Shown here one piece after another: positions 1-6,250 of a DNA stretch of 7,191 nucleotides. Origin of the DNA: Candidatus Zixiibacteriota bacterium (GTDB lineage Bacteria; Zixibacteria; MSB-5A5; GN15; JACZUZ01); NCBI GenBank assembly GCA_022563625.1, contig JADFNA010000076.1:1-7191 (forward strand). Reading direction: 5' to 3'. A program made the translations under genes and the position numbers. Positions within the stretch are counted from its first letter, which is position 1. Each line of letters starts with the position of its first letter. The notes beneath the pieces were generated by a model. It did no database searches, had not been told where the DNA came from, and saw nothing but the letters and a program-made list of their open reading frames with translations.

Positions 1-470
1 ACATTGGTTCTGAAAGAATCGCCGCCGGTGAAATTCTTACCGCCAGCAGCGAACTGATTTCTGTCGAAGCGGTCGACTATAATGGTAACGCCCTTAACAG
101 CGCTACCACTCTGGTCCCGACCTCCTTCGAACTGCATCAGAACTTCCCGAATCCGTTCAACCCGTCAACCAAGATCAGCTTTGAGGTCCCGAGCGCTTCT
201 GAGTACACCGTGACGATTTATAACGTCGCCGGTCAGAAAGTGCACGAGATCACAGGCTCTGCCGGCTCCGCCGGTACGGTTTTGGTCGAGTGGAACGCTT
301 CGAATCAGGCTTCAGGTATTTACTTCTATAACGTGAAGACTGATAATGCTTCCGCTACCAAGAAGATGGTTCTTCTGAAGTCGTTGGTTGTTATTTTTCC
401 TGTCCGGGAAGAGGGTCTTTTGACTCTCTCCCGGCAGGGATTTTTTACCAGAGCTATCCGCTCTAAGTAA
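1..470 (+). CDS. C-terminal part of a type 9 secretion sorting-domain protein (5' end outside the window)
   Basis: The open frame enters at base 3 and gives 155 visible residues. Visible residues 41-126 form a type A sorting domain of the type 9 secretion system: the signature LHQNFPNPFNPST, then a beta-rich stretch with TIYNVAGQKV, WNASNQASGIYFYNV and the usual KKMVLLK end. In this family the domain guides the protein across the outer membrane and is then removed or anchored at the surface. The 40 residues before it (with VEAVDYNGN) look like the end of a cohesin-like or other beta-sandwich domain, but too little is present to name it. Oddity: sorting domains normally stop at the final LLK, yet here the frame continues 29 residues (SLVVIF to RAIRSK) through an intrinsic terminator. 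Codon 381-383 is TCG, one base from TAG, and the two neighbouring genes stop directly after LLK. I take base 380 as the functional end of the domain and the tail as stop loss or a sequence error. Confidence 0.85.
   Translation, partial: IGSERIAAGEILTASSELISVEAVDYNGNALNSATTLVPTSFELHQNFPNPFNPSTKISFEVPSASEYTVTIYNVAGQKVHEITGSAGSAGTVLVEWNASNQASGIYFYNVKTDNASATKKMVLLKSLVVIFPVREEGLLTLSRQGFFTRAIRSK
399..446 (+). terminator. Strong rho-independent terminator
   Basis: Bases 399-417 pair with 422-438 in a long stem with two single-base bulges (T403 and A410) and one G-T pair, closed by a TTTT loop. The stem begins CCTG-CCGGG and its right arm ends CCCGGCAGG. The stem is followed by GA and a run of six T (441-446). 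This is a textbook intrinsic terminator placed about 20 bases after the expected end of the first gene, and it isolates that gene from the downstream unit. It lies inside the extended reading frame of that gene, which argues that the extension is not ancestral. Confidence 0.88.
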
Positions 471-484
471 CGGTTAGCGCAGAT

Positions 485-554
485 CCAGCCACACGGTCTA
501 AAGCCCGGCTGTCCAGCCACAAGACTCCAGCCACAAGTTCCCAGCCACGGCCAG
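485..554. repeat. Degenerate 14-bp tandem repeat with core CCAGCCAC
   Basis: CCAGCCAC begins at 485, 513, 527 and 541, spacings of 28, 14 and 14 bases, so the array fits five 14-bp units in 70 bp with the second unit (499-512) decayed. Units three and four (CCAGCCACAAGACT and CCAGCCACAAGTTC) are the best preserved. The array is non-coding, begins 15 bases after the first gene's stop and about 40 bases after the terminator T-tract, and its function is unknown. Confidence 0.8.
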
Positions 555-750
555 ACTGTTTTTTCACACTCTTTCGCAACGTCTCCCGGAACCTTCGCCC
601 CCGGGCCCCCTCGTCCTAAGCAGATTTGCCTGTTCTACCGTTTTTGGACTCAGCCGGTCCTTGTTTTGGCCAAGAACTGACCTAGATCCGGCGGAATTCG
701 ACCTGATTTTTTGCGTTTTTTGGGGTCCAGAGAGGAGACATGTGATCAGA

Positions 751-798
751 GAGTTTTCTGTGGACAACCATGTGGAAAACTCTTGAAAGTTGTCCACA
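751..798. promoter_or_regulatory. Cluster of three DnaA-box-like sites (possible origin or DnaA-controlled region)
   Basis: Three 9-mers within 40 bp each differ by one base from the general DnaA box TTATCCACA: TGTGGACAA at 759-767 (minus-strand TTGTCCACA), TGTGGAAAA at 771-779 (minus-strand TTTTCCACA) and TTGTCCACA at 790-798. TTGTCCACA is the box known from actinobacteria and TTTTCCACA that of cyanobacteria. The outer two form a perfect 10-bp inverted repeat (759-768 with 789-798), and AGAGTTTTC/GAAAACTCT (750-758 with 775-783) is a second, interleaved inverted repeat. AT-rich DNA follows (about 836-870) and T-tracts precede. The cluster ends 16 bases before a promoter -35 element, so it may regulate that promoter rather than start replication. 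No dnaA, dnaN or other origin-linked gene is in the window. Confidence 0.55.
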
Positions 799-814
799 AT
801 ATGCGCGAAATCTT

Positions 815-843
815 TTGACGAAAATGGCCAGAAGCTGTATATT
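815..843 (+). promoter_or_regulatory. Sigma70-type promoter, TTGACG-17 bp-TATATT
   Basis: The -35 hexamer TTGACG (815-820) and -10 hexamer TATATT (838-843) each match the consensus at five of six positions and are separated by the ideal 17 bases. Transcription would begin near 849-852 and run toward the gene at 1350, leaving a leader of about 500 nt. The DnaA-box-like cluster lies directly upstream, ending at 798. The prediction comes from sequence alone; promoter consensus in this lineage has not been established here. Confidence 0.55.
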
Positions 844-949
844 AATATCAGGTTCAGTCATATTAGACTAGCCCAGTACTTACATAAGTCAGTTGCTTGG
901 CCGGAACTCTGACCTTGGTTTCGTCCACTAGAAGCGCAAAAGATTGCCA

Positions 950-978
950 TTGACAGTATTACTCGCGTTTCATACCTT
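950..978 (+). promoter_or_regulatory. Weaker second promoter candidate, TTGACA-17 bp-TACCTT
   Basis: A perfect -35 word TTGACA (950-955) is followed after 17 bases by TACCTT (973-978), which keeps only the first, second and last consensus positions of a -10 element. It would give a leader of about 365 nt for the gene at 1350. It could be a chance match. Confidence 0.25.
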
Positions 979-1114
979 TTGCCTCATATACACCGTCAGA
1001 TAGGGATCTGAAATATTCGGGGCGCGGCAATCGCGGCAATTGTGGTCGACGCTGGCGCCTGTTATCTATCAAACGCCTGTAAGACAATCAGTTAGAGGTC
1101 AGAAACAGAAGGTG

Positions 1115-1153
1115 TTTGAACACGATCCGGCGTAGGATTCCTCACTGTTCAAA
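1115..1153 (+). other. Nested hairpin in the presumed leader of the downstream gene
   Basis: TTTGAACA (1115-1122) is perfectly complementary to TGTTCAAA (1146-1153). Inside it, ATCC (1125-1128) pairs with GGAT (1135-1138) around a six-base loop, with an extra G-T pair (1124 and 1139). No T-tract follows, so it is not a terminator. It could be an RNA structural element or a protein-binding dyad. No known riboswitch class is recognised. Confidence 0.4.
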
Positions 1154-1349
1154 TCCTGAACGCGCGCCTGAACGCCCTGAATCCGGAACAATAATTGGTC
1201 TGCTTCTTGCTCAATAGGCATCGGATACACCCGCCTGCTTGAAAATGGATAACCTGACAGGCTGGCCCGGACACTCGATCAGCATAGGAAATCCTGACCG
1301 TTAACGGGAAATCTCAGAAACTGTAAGAAAACACACCACCTAGCGATAG

Positions 1350-3479
1350 ATGCGAACATATAACCCGGGGCGCCGAATCAGCGCAAGACTAAAATCAAGC
1401 TGCTATACGAGCGGGATCCGCAGGGTCTTTGTCCGTGCGGTTAAGCCTGCCTTTGTTGCGGGTGTTTCACTCATCGTTCTCGTTTTATTGCCGGTTTCCG
1501 GAAAGCTTCTGGCGAATATAGTTCCGCAGTTTCAGGCCGCCTCGGATTTGTACATTTCCGAGGGAGAGTCTGTTTCGCTAATCGTTCGCGCTTCCGACAG
1601 CGATGGCGATCCACTGGCTCTGAGCATGTCCAGCCGGCCGGGTGGCGCAAGATTCACCGACCGTGGCGACGGTTCGGGAGTGTTCACCTGGGCGCCTGCT
1701 TTTGTCGGACCCTTATCTTCGGGCGCGTCACCGTTTGTCATTGAGTTTGTCGTGTCCGACGGGTCAGCTCAATCTTCACTTTCTCTGCAGGTGTTTGTTC
1801 AGAATGTAAACCGGGCCCCGGTTATCACGGCGCCGGATTCAATCGCAATTGAAATTGGCGAATTGATCAGCTTTCAACCAACCGTTTTTGATCCGGATTT
1901 CGAGACTGTCACCTGGCGGGCTATCGAGCTTCCGGCGGGCGGGATATTTGAGGCAGATGGCCTGTCTCCGGTGAACTTTGGCTGGCTGCCGAAAATTGAG
2001 GACAGCGGGTTTTCCCGGGTGACATTGGTCGCCACCGACGAACTGGGGTTGGCTGACACTCTCTCGACCTCGCTTCTGGTGACTGTTGGCGCGGCGTATC
2101 TTTTAACGATAACTACAGACACTGTTTTTCCAGGCGAGTTTTTGACATTGAGTGTGGGTCTAAAAAACCGCGACCCGCTCAGCGCTTTTGATATCGCAAT
2201 CAGTTTTGATCCGAGTGTGATGGCGGTTTTATCCATTAATAACAGCGCCAGCCGCACTTCAAATTTCGAGTCATTCACATTTGAATTCGCGGCCCCGAAC
2301 CCGGGTGACCTGAGAATAGCCGGCCTGGCCGATGTGAACGATGGCCTGGCAAGCCCGCCGCTGGCGCCGGGTGACGGTGAAATCTTTGAACTAAATTTGA
2401 AGATATCTTCTCTAAACGGGCTGGCGGGTTTTTTCCTGCCGGTAAAATTTGGCATGTCAAATCCGTTTGATACATTTACTGTCAGTCTCTCAAGAACCGA
2501 TGGCAGTAAAGCTCTCGCGTCTGAGATTGAACTGAATAACGGCGGGGCCAAACTGAAAGACAAGTCCGATATTTTCATTGGAGATATTAATCTTAACGGT
2601 CTTTCGTTTGAAATCGCTGATGCGCTTCGGTTCACTAAATTTTTTATTGATCCGGAGCGATTTCAATTTAGCGCCCAGCAGTTTGCAAACTCTGATGTAA
2701 ACGGAGATGGTTTTACCGCATCAATCGCTGATCTGGTGGCGCTTCTTGGTGTTATCGTCTCAGGCGGGGCCCCGCGCCGCGTCCCCGGCGGCAGTGCATC
2801 TGCGGTTCTCTTTACCCAACAAATTTCACGACAGAATGGCCGGCTGTCGACCGATGTGTACGTAAACTCGGAGGCTGATCTGGGCGGGGCGCTGTTGACA
2901 TTTGCCCTTGATTCTGGCCACCCTGGATATAGTAATGCAAACGACAATACTCCCGGCAGAGTACTATTGTCCCCTCAGTTGGCTGATGCGGGGATATTGC
3001 TCAAAAGCCGGGTGACCGGCGATACGCTTCGGGTGTTAATGTATAGTGAATCATCCGGCGCGATTGCCGGCGGCCGGCGGCTTCTGTTTTCTCTGGAGTA
3101 TGCTGAAACCAGTGCGGCCCTTCTCAGAGCCGAACTTGCCACAACACAGGGCGCGGTTGTTGTCACACGCATAAATGATGGCGCCCGGGAGGCCTTGCCG
3201 GTAACGTTCAGGCTGAATCAAAATTATCCTAATCCCTTTAATCCGTCGACGAAAATCACTTTTGCTCTTGAGCGCCCGTCCCGGGTGAGCTTGAACATAT
3301 ACGATATCCTTGGCCGCGCGGTGCGCAAACTTGTTGACGAGGACTTGAGCGCAGGAGAACACCTGGTTGCCTGGAACGGCGCTGATGAATCAGGCGCGGC
3401 GGTGGCGAGCGGCGTGTATGTCTATCGGCTGAGTGTAGATGGACAGGCGGTGTCACGGAAAATGACTTTGCTAAAGTGA
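1350..3479 (+). CDS. Secreted modular protein: two Ig-like domains, cohesin, dockerin-like module, second cohesin-like domain, type 9 sorting domain
   Basis: This 709-residue protein is predicted to be exported and displayed on the cell surface. Residues 33-55 form a signal peptide core (PAFVAGVSLIVLVLLP, probable cleavage near LLA55), preceded by an unusually long, basic n-region of about 32 residues. Residues about 57-155 and 156-248 are two putative Ig/cadherin-like domains; the first has ASDSDGDPL and the VFTWAP motif. Residues about 251-400 are cohesin-like (FDIAISFDPSVMAVLS, GLADVNDG). Residues 411-472 are a dockerin-like pair of calcium loops, D412-N414-N416-D424 and D449-N451-D453-D461, both 13 residues long instead of the usual 12. 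A second cohesin-like beta region (about 485-605) leads to the sorting domain 616-709 (NQNYPNPFNPST, ending KMTLLK then TGA). The ATG follows an in-frame TAG and is the only plausible start, although no Shine-Dalgarno sequence is visible. No enzyme active site was seen. The domains are recognised by eye; binding partners are inferred. Confidence 0.88.
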   Translation: MRTYNPGRRISARLKSSCYTSGIRRVFVRAVKPAFVAGVSLIVLVLLPVSGKLLANIVPQFQAASDLYISEGESVSLIVRASDSDGDPLALSMSSRPGGARFTDRGDGSGVFTWAPAFVGPLSSGASPFVIEFVVSDGSAQSSLSLQVFVQNVNRAPVITAPDSIAIEIGELISFQPTVFDPDFETVTWRAIELPAGGIFEADGLSPVNFGWLPKIEDSGFSRVTLVATDELGLADTLSTSLLVTVGAAYLLTITTDTVFPGEFLTLSVGLKNRDPLSAFDIAISFDPSVMAVLSINNSASRTSNFESFTFEFAAPNPGDLRIAGLADVNDGLASPPLAPGDGEIFELNLKISSLNGLAGFFLPVKFGMSNPFDTFTVSLSRTDGSKALASEIELNNGGAKLKDKSDIFIGDINLNGLSFEIADALRFTKFFIDPERFQFSAQQFANSDVNGDGFTASIADLVALLGVIVSGGAPRRVPGGSASAVLFTQQISRQNGRLSTDVYVNSEADLGGALLTFALDSGHPGYSNANDNTPGRVLLSPQLADAGILLKSRVTGDTLRVLMYSESSGAIAGGRRLLFSLEYAETSAALLRAELATTQGAVVVTRINDGAREALPVTFRLNQNYPNPFNPSTKITFALERPSRVSLNIYDILGRAVRKLVDEDLSAGEHLVAWNGADESGAAVASGVYVYRLSVDGQAVSRKMTLLK

Positions 3480-3576
3480 GCGTAAAATGAATATGGACCA
3501 CAACAGTGAAATAAGAAGTCTGCGCGTGACAGCGTGCCAGACGGTGATATAGAAGAATGATACTTTGAGGTAGACA
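3480..3576 (+). other. Short intergenic spacer with a hairpin but no terminator
   Basis: The 97-nt gap contains a hairpin: GTCTG (3518-3522) pairs with CAGAC (3538-3542), continued by five inner pairs including two G-T, with C3537 bulged and a GACA loop. No T-run follows, so transcription probably continues into the next gene. A 21-codon frame (3487-3552, beginning MNMDHNSEIR) has no ribosome binding site and is not annotated as a gene. Confidence 0.5.
3567..3571 (+). promoter_or_regulatory. Shine-Dalgarno sequence GAGGT
   Basis: GAGGT lies five bases before the ATG at 3577 and fixes that start. It is the clearest ribosome binding site in the window; the gene at 1350 has none. Confidence 0.75.
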
Positions 3577-6225
3577 ATGAGATTAAGCCGCACATTTATT
3601 CCCGCTTTAACCCTGCTGCTAACGCTTCAGTTCGCATCACAGGCGAATGCACAGTTATTTATATGTGAAGAGGGAATTGATTACAACACCTATACACCGG
3701 ACACGCTGCGGGTTGTCAGTTTCAAGGGGCTGGCAAATGACACGGTGGAATTGCCGATTTATTTTGCGGCTGACTCTATTGTTCTGGGGATGACAATAAA
3801 TGTGCGCTATCCGTCAACTCTTATTCGGCCGGTTGTATTTCCTGATACATTAATTGACACAACGATTAATACTGCGGTATTGCCTCCTGATACAACGATT
3901 GATACTATTGTCACTGAGTTTCTGTCAATCCGCGAAACCGGGCGGGCTTTTTTCCCCATAATACTCAAAGATGCGGAGGGATTTGACAGCATCACTGTTC
4001 CCAAGGATCTGTTTCAATCGAATTCACTCAAAGTGCGGGACAGCAGCCTGCTGAAAGTACAGTGGCTGGCTAAATTTGCACCGCCGCTTGATTCTATTCC
4101 CGGTGGCAGTGGTGAAATAGTGCGAATAAAATTCGTTGTATTGCCGACTGCCACGGAAGGGGCATCCGAAGTCGTGCGACTCGAGCATAGACCTGTGCTG
4201 GATGCGTCGATATTTCCGCCGATACAGATTGGCTGCGCGCTGTCTGCCAGCGCACAGAACTGGACGACGTTCTTTTTCAATGAGGACGGGACAATTGACA
4301 CACAGATTTTGCCGCTGTTGCAGGTGCCGATTCTGGGAACAGGATTTTTCCGTGTGGCAGAACCAGACCTACCGCAATGTGTAACCTTTACTGACTGCGT
4401 CTCTCCCCCGGCTGGTTTCGCGCTTCCGGCATTTTGTGTGGAGGGCAATTGCGAATATACGGTTGTTGGTCCGGGTCCGCAAGGGTGCCAGACTAACAAC
4501 GATTGTAATTCACCACCGGCCGGTTTTACCCTTCCCGGTTTCTGTGATGCAAATGGGAATTGCCAGTACACCAGAATTGTCCTGGGCAATGCTCCGGTAC
4601 TTGAACAACAAGCCTCTCCCAAGCTGCTGACCCAGGGAGAGACAGTTTCTTTCACGGTCACAGCCACAGATCCCGATCCGACCGATGTGATTACCATCAG
4701 CGGTAATTTTCCGCCCGGCGCAACTTTCCAGTCGACACCCTCGATTACGCCTGCCATTGGCGCTTTTAGCTGGACGCCGGATCTGACCCAGGCCGGGACA
4801 TTTGTGGCCAGTTTCATAGCGACTGATGATCAGGGTCTCAGCTCGGCCCAGATGAACGTGACTATTATTGTCGAAGAGCTCAAATTCGACCAGTTGTTTT
4901 CGACGTCGGCGGACAATGAATCCGCAGCCGGCGGGATTCCCGGATTCAATCCGGTTATTTTCCCGATCGATCTGACCAGCCGCCAGGACAGTGTGTATGG
5001 AGTGCAGTTTGACATGGAGTTTCCGTTCAGACAAATTAGCCTGGACTCGATTATAACCACGGCGCGAACGCCGTTCTACACTGTGGATTGGGTCGCGCTG
5101 ACTGACAGTACAGTCAGAGTATTGACGCTCGGACTGAATAATGAACCGCTGCTTCCGGGTTTAGCATCTGACATTCTGCGAGTGATATTTAGCGTTGATT
5201 CGGTGGCAATTCCGGGAGAGTACCCGATTAACCTGTTCAACGGCCGTGAGTCTATCGATCCGGATCCATCTGTCGGATCAGCGGAGCTATTGTCTTTGCC
5301 GGGAATTGTGGAAGTGGATAATCTGGGTGATGTTAACCTGGACAGAGTTATCGACGTGGCTGATATGGTCAATGTGATTGGTTTCATTATTGGTAATTTC
5401 ACTTTCCCGCTCAGACAGTCAGCGGCCGCCGATGTGACCCGAGACGGCGCAGTTGACGTAATCGACCTGGTAGGAATTAACAATCTGATTTTCGATCTGC
5501 CTATCATTACTGGACCGGGTCCGGGAGGAGCGCCGATTGCGACATTGGATTTAGATGCTTCTGACATCAAAGTTGGCGAGTTCAGCTCGGTGTCTGTGAT
5601 CGGTGATTTCCCCGAGGAAGTCGCCGGCGTTGAGTTTCATATTGACTACAATCCGGCCACGATTTCACTCCTGGAACCTGAACTAACTTATGTGTCGCGT
5701 AATTTCAATATGCGTTTTCGCAGCCCGAAGCGCGGTGAGTTACGAGTAGTGTTGTACAAGACGGCGTCGATGCGCGTCGATGAATTGATTCCCCGCGGCA
5801 TCTCAGACATTCTCAGCCTGCCGATGGTTACCTCGAGCGGCGCAGTCCCATCTGATATTTCCGTAAGTAATATCGCTCTGTCAAATCAATTTGCAGGAAA
5901 AATTGAAACCGAGAGAGTAAATGAAGCGCTCGTACCGGAATCATTCACGCTGCATCAGAACTATCCGAATCCGTTTAACCCATCGACGACGATCAAATTC
6001 ACGATTCGCGGAGAAGGCCTCCAAGACGTGGCGCTTGATGTGTTCAATATACTGGGACAGAAAGTGATAACTCTGGTTGATGATCAGAGGTCGCCGGCAG
6101 ATTACACGATTCAGTGGAACGGCGCCAACAAGAGCGGCCAGAGAGTCGCCAGCGGAATCTATCTGTACCGCCTGAAAGTCGGCGATGTCGGATACAAAAC
6201 CAAAAAGATGATACTCTTGAAGTAG
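3577..6225 (+). CDS. Secreted modular protein: cohesin-like domains, Cys-rich repeat pair, Ig-like domain, dockerin module, type 9 sorting domain
   Basis: This 882-residue protein starts with a clean Sec signal peptide (h-region about 7-20, cleavage after ANA at residue 25, mature end QLFICEEG). Residues about 30-265 are a large cohesin-like beta region interrupted by a Thr/Asp-rich insert (89-112, PDTLIDTTI then PDTTIDTIV). Residues 268-332 hold two copies of a four-cysteine module (C268, C274, C287, C292; C304, C310, C323, C329) sharing DC-x-SPPAGF-x-LP-x-FC and GNC-x-YT. Residues about 336-430 are a putative Ig domain (TATDPDP, FSWTPDLTQAGTF). Residues about 432-580 are cohesin-like. A dockerin-type pair of standard 12-residue loops follows: D585-N587-D589-D593-D596 and D619-T621-D623-D627-D630. 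Another cohesin-like domain (about 649-780) precedes the sorting domain at 786-882 (HQNYPNPFNPST, ending KKMILLK-TAG). No catalytic motif was found. It is a likely cell-surface adhesive or structural protein, co-transcribed with its neighbours. Confidence 0.9.
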   Translation: MRLSRTFIPALTLLLTLQFASQANAQLFICEEGIDYNTYTPDTLRVVSFKGLANDTVELPIYFAADSIVLGMTINVRYPSTLIRPVVFPDTLIDTTINTAVLPPDTTIDTIVTEFLSIRETGRAFFPIILKDAEGFDSITVPKDLFQSNSLKVRDSSLLKVQWLAKFAPPLDSIPGGSGEIVRIKFVVLPTATEGASEVVRLEHRPVLDASIFPPIQIGCALSASAQNWTTFFFNEDGTIDTQILPLLQVPILGTGFFRVAEPDLPQCVTFTDCVSPPAGFALPAFCVEGNCEYTVVGPGPQGCQTNNDCNSPPAGFTLPGFCDANGNCQYTRIVLGNAPVLEQQASPKLLTQGETVSFTVTATDPDPTDVITISGNFPPGATFQSTPSITPAIGAFSWTPDLTQAGTFVASFIATDDQGLSSAQMNVTIIVEELKFDQLFSTSADNESAAGGIPGFNPVIFPIDLTSRQDSVYGVQFDMEFPFRQISLDSIITTARTPFYTVDWVALTDSTVRVLTLGLNNEPLLPGLASDILRVIFSVDSVAIPGEYPINLFNGRESIDPDPSVGSAELLSLPGIVEVDNLGDVNLDRVIDVADMVNVIGFIIGNFTFPLRQSAAADVTRDGAVDVIDLVGINNLIFDLPIITGPGPGGAPIATLDLDASDIKVGEFSSVSVIGDFPEEVAGVEFHIDYNPATISLLEPELTYVSRNFNMRFRSPKRGELRVVLYKTASMRVDELIPRGISDILSLPMVTSSGAVPSDISVSNIALSNQFAGKIETERVNEALVPESFTLHQNYPNPFNPSTTIKFTIRGEGLQDVALDVFNILGQKVITLVDDQRSPADYTIQWNGANKSGQRVASGIYLYRLKVGDVGYKTKKMILLK
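4378..4572 (+). repeat. Internal duplication encoding two four-cysteine modules
   Basis: Two copies (about 4378-4461 and 4486-4572) encode C-x5-C-x12-C-x4-C and C-x5-C-x12-C-x5-C. They share DC, SPPAGF, a conserved LP, FC and GNC-x-YT, and are separated by a short Gly/Pro linker (VVGPGPQG). The pattern resembles the short bacterial Cys-rich repeats scattered through secreted proteins (CxxxxDC...C...GxC type). The cysteines are probably disulphide-bonded outside the cytoplasm. Confidence 0.8.
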
Positions 6226-6250
6226 GGCTGCGTAAGTGATTGACAGACAG

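Larger units (their letters stand above)
471..1349. other. Long non-coding intergenic region
   Basis: This 879-bp stretch has no convincing gene. Short open frames on both strands lack a ribosome binding site and show no recognisable protein features. Its contents, listed separately, are a 14-bp tandem repeat, a DnaA-box-like cluster, two candidate promoters and a hairpin-forming leader. Smaller details are: two T6 tracts (705-722 region); a perfect tandem copy of CGCGGCAAT at 1023-1040; a 6-bp stem with 4-base loop at 996-1011 (TCAGAT/ATCTGA); and three CCTGAA words at 1155, 1167 and 1176. I recognise no known structured RNA (tmRNA, 6S, RNase P, SRP, tRNA, rRNA) here. Confidence 0.75.

Noticed and set aside
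485..554. CRISPR array
   Set aside because: The repeat unit is 14 bp with no spacers and no cas gene nearby; it is a plain tandem repeat.
564..797. Minus-strand open frame of 77 codons in the intergenic region
   Set aside because: It would start with GTG inside a DnaA-box-like site, has low-complexity charged composition and no recognisable motif, and spans the T-tracts; it is judged non-coding.
1874..2635. Long minus-strand open frame of 253 codons opposite the 1350 gene
   Set aside because: It is antisense to a clearly coding, domain-rich protein, rich in Ser, Pro and Arg, and has no domain of its own; it is a shadow of the plus-strand codon pattern.
3518..3542. Terminator between the 1350 and 3577 genes
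   Set aside because: The hairpin has no following T-run and contains two G-T pairs and a bulge, so it does not fit an intrinsic terminator.
3487..3552. 21-codon peptide gene between the two large genes
   Set aside because: No Shine-Dalgarno sequence, no recognisable motif, and about half of it lies in the hairpin; chance is the simpler explanation.
123..6225. Mobile or transposed repeat, because NPFNPST-coding segments recur at 147, 3228 and 5969
   Set aside because: The recurrence is a conserved protein sorting domain with diverged codons, not a DNA-level repeat; no inverted ends or target duplications are seen.
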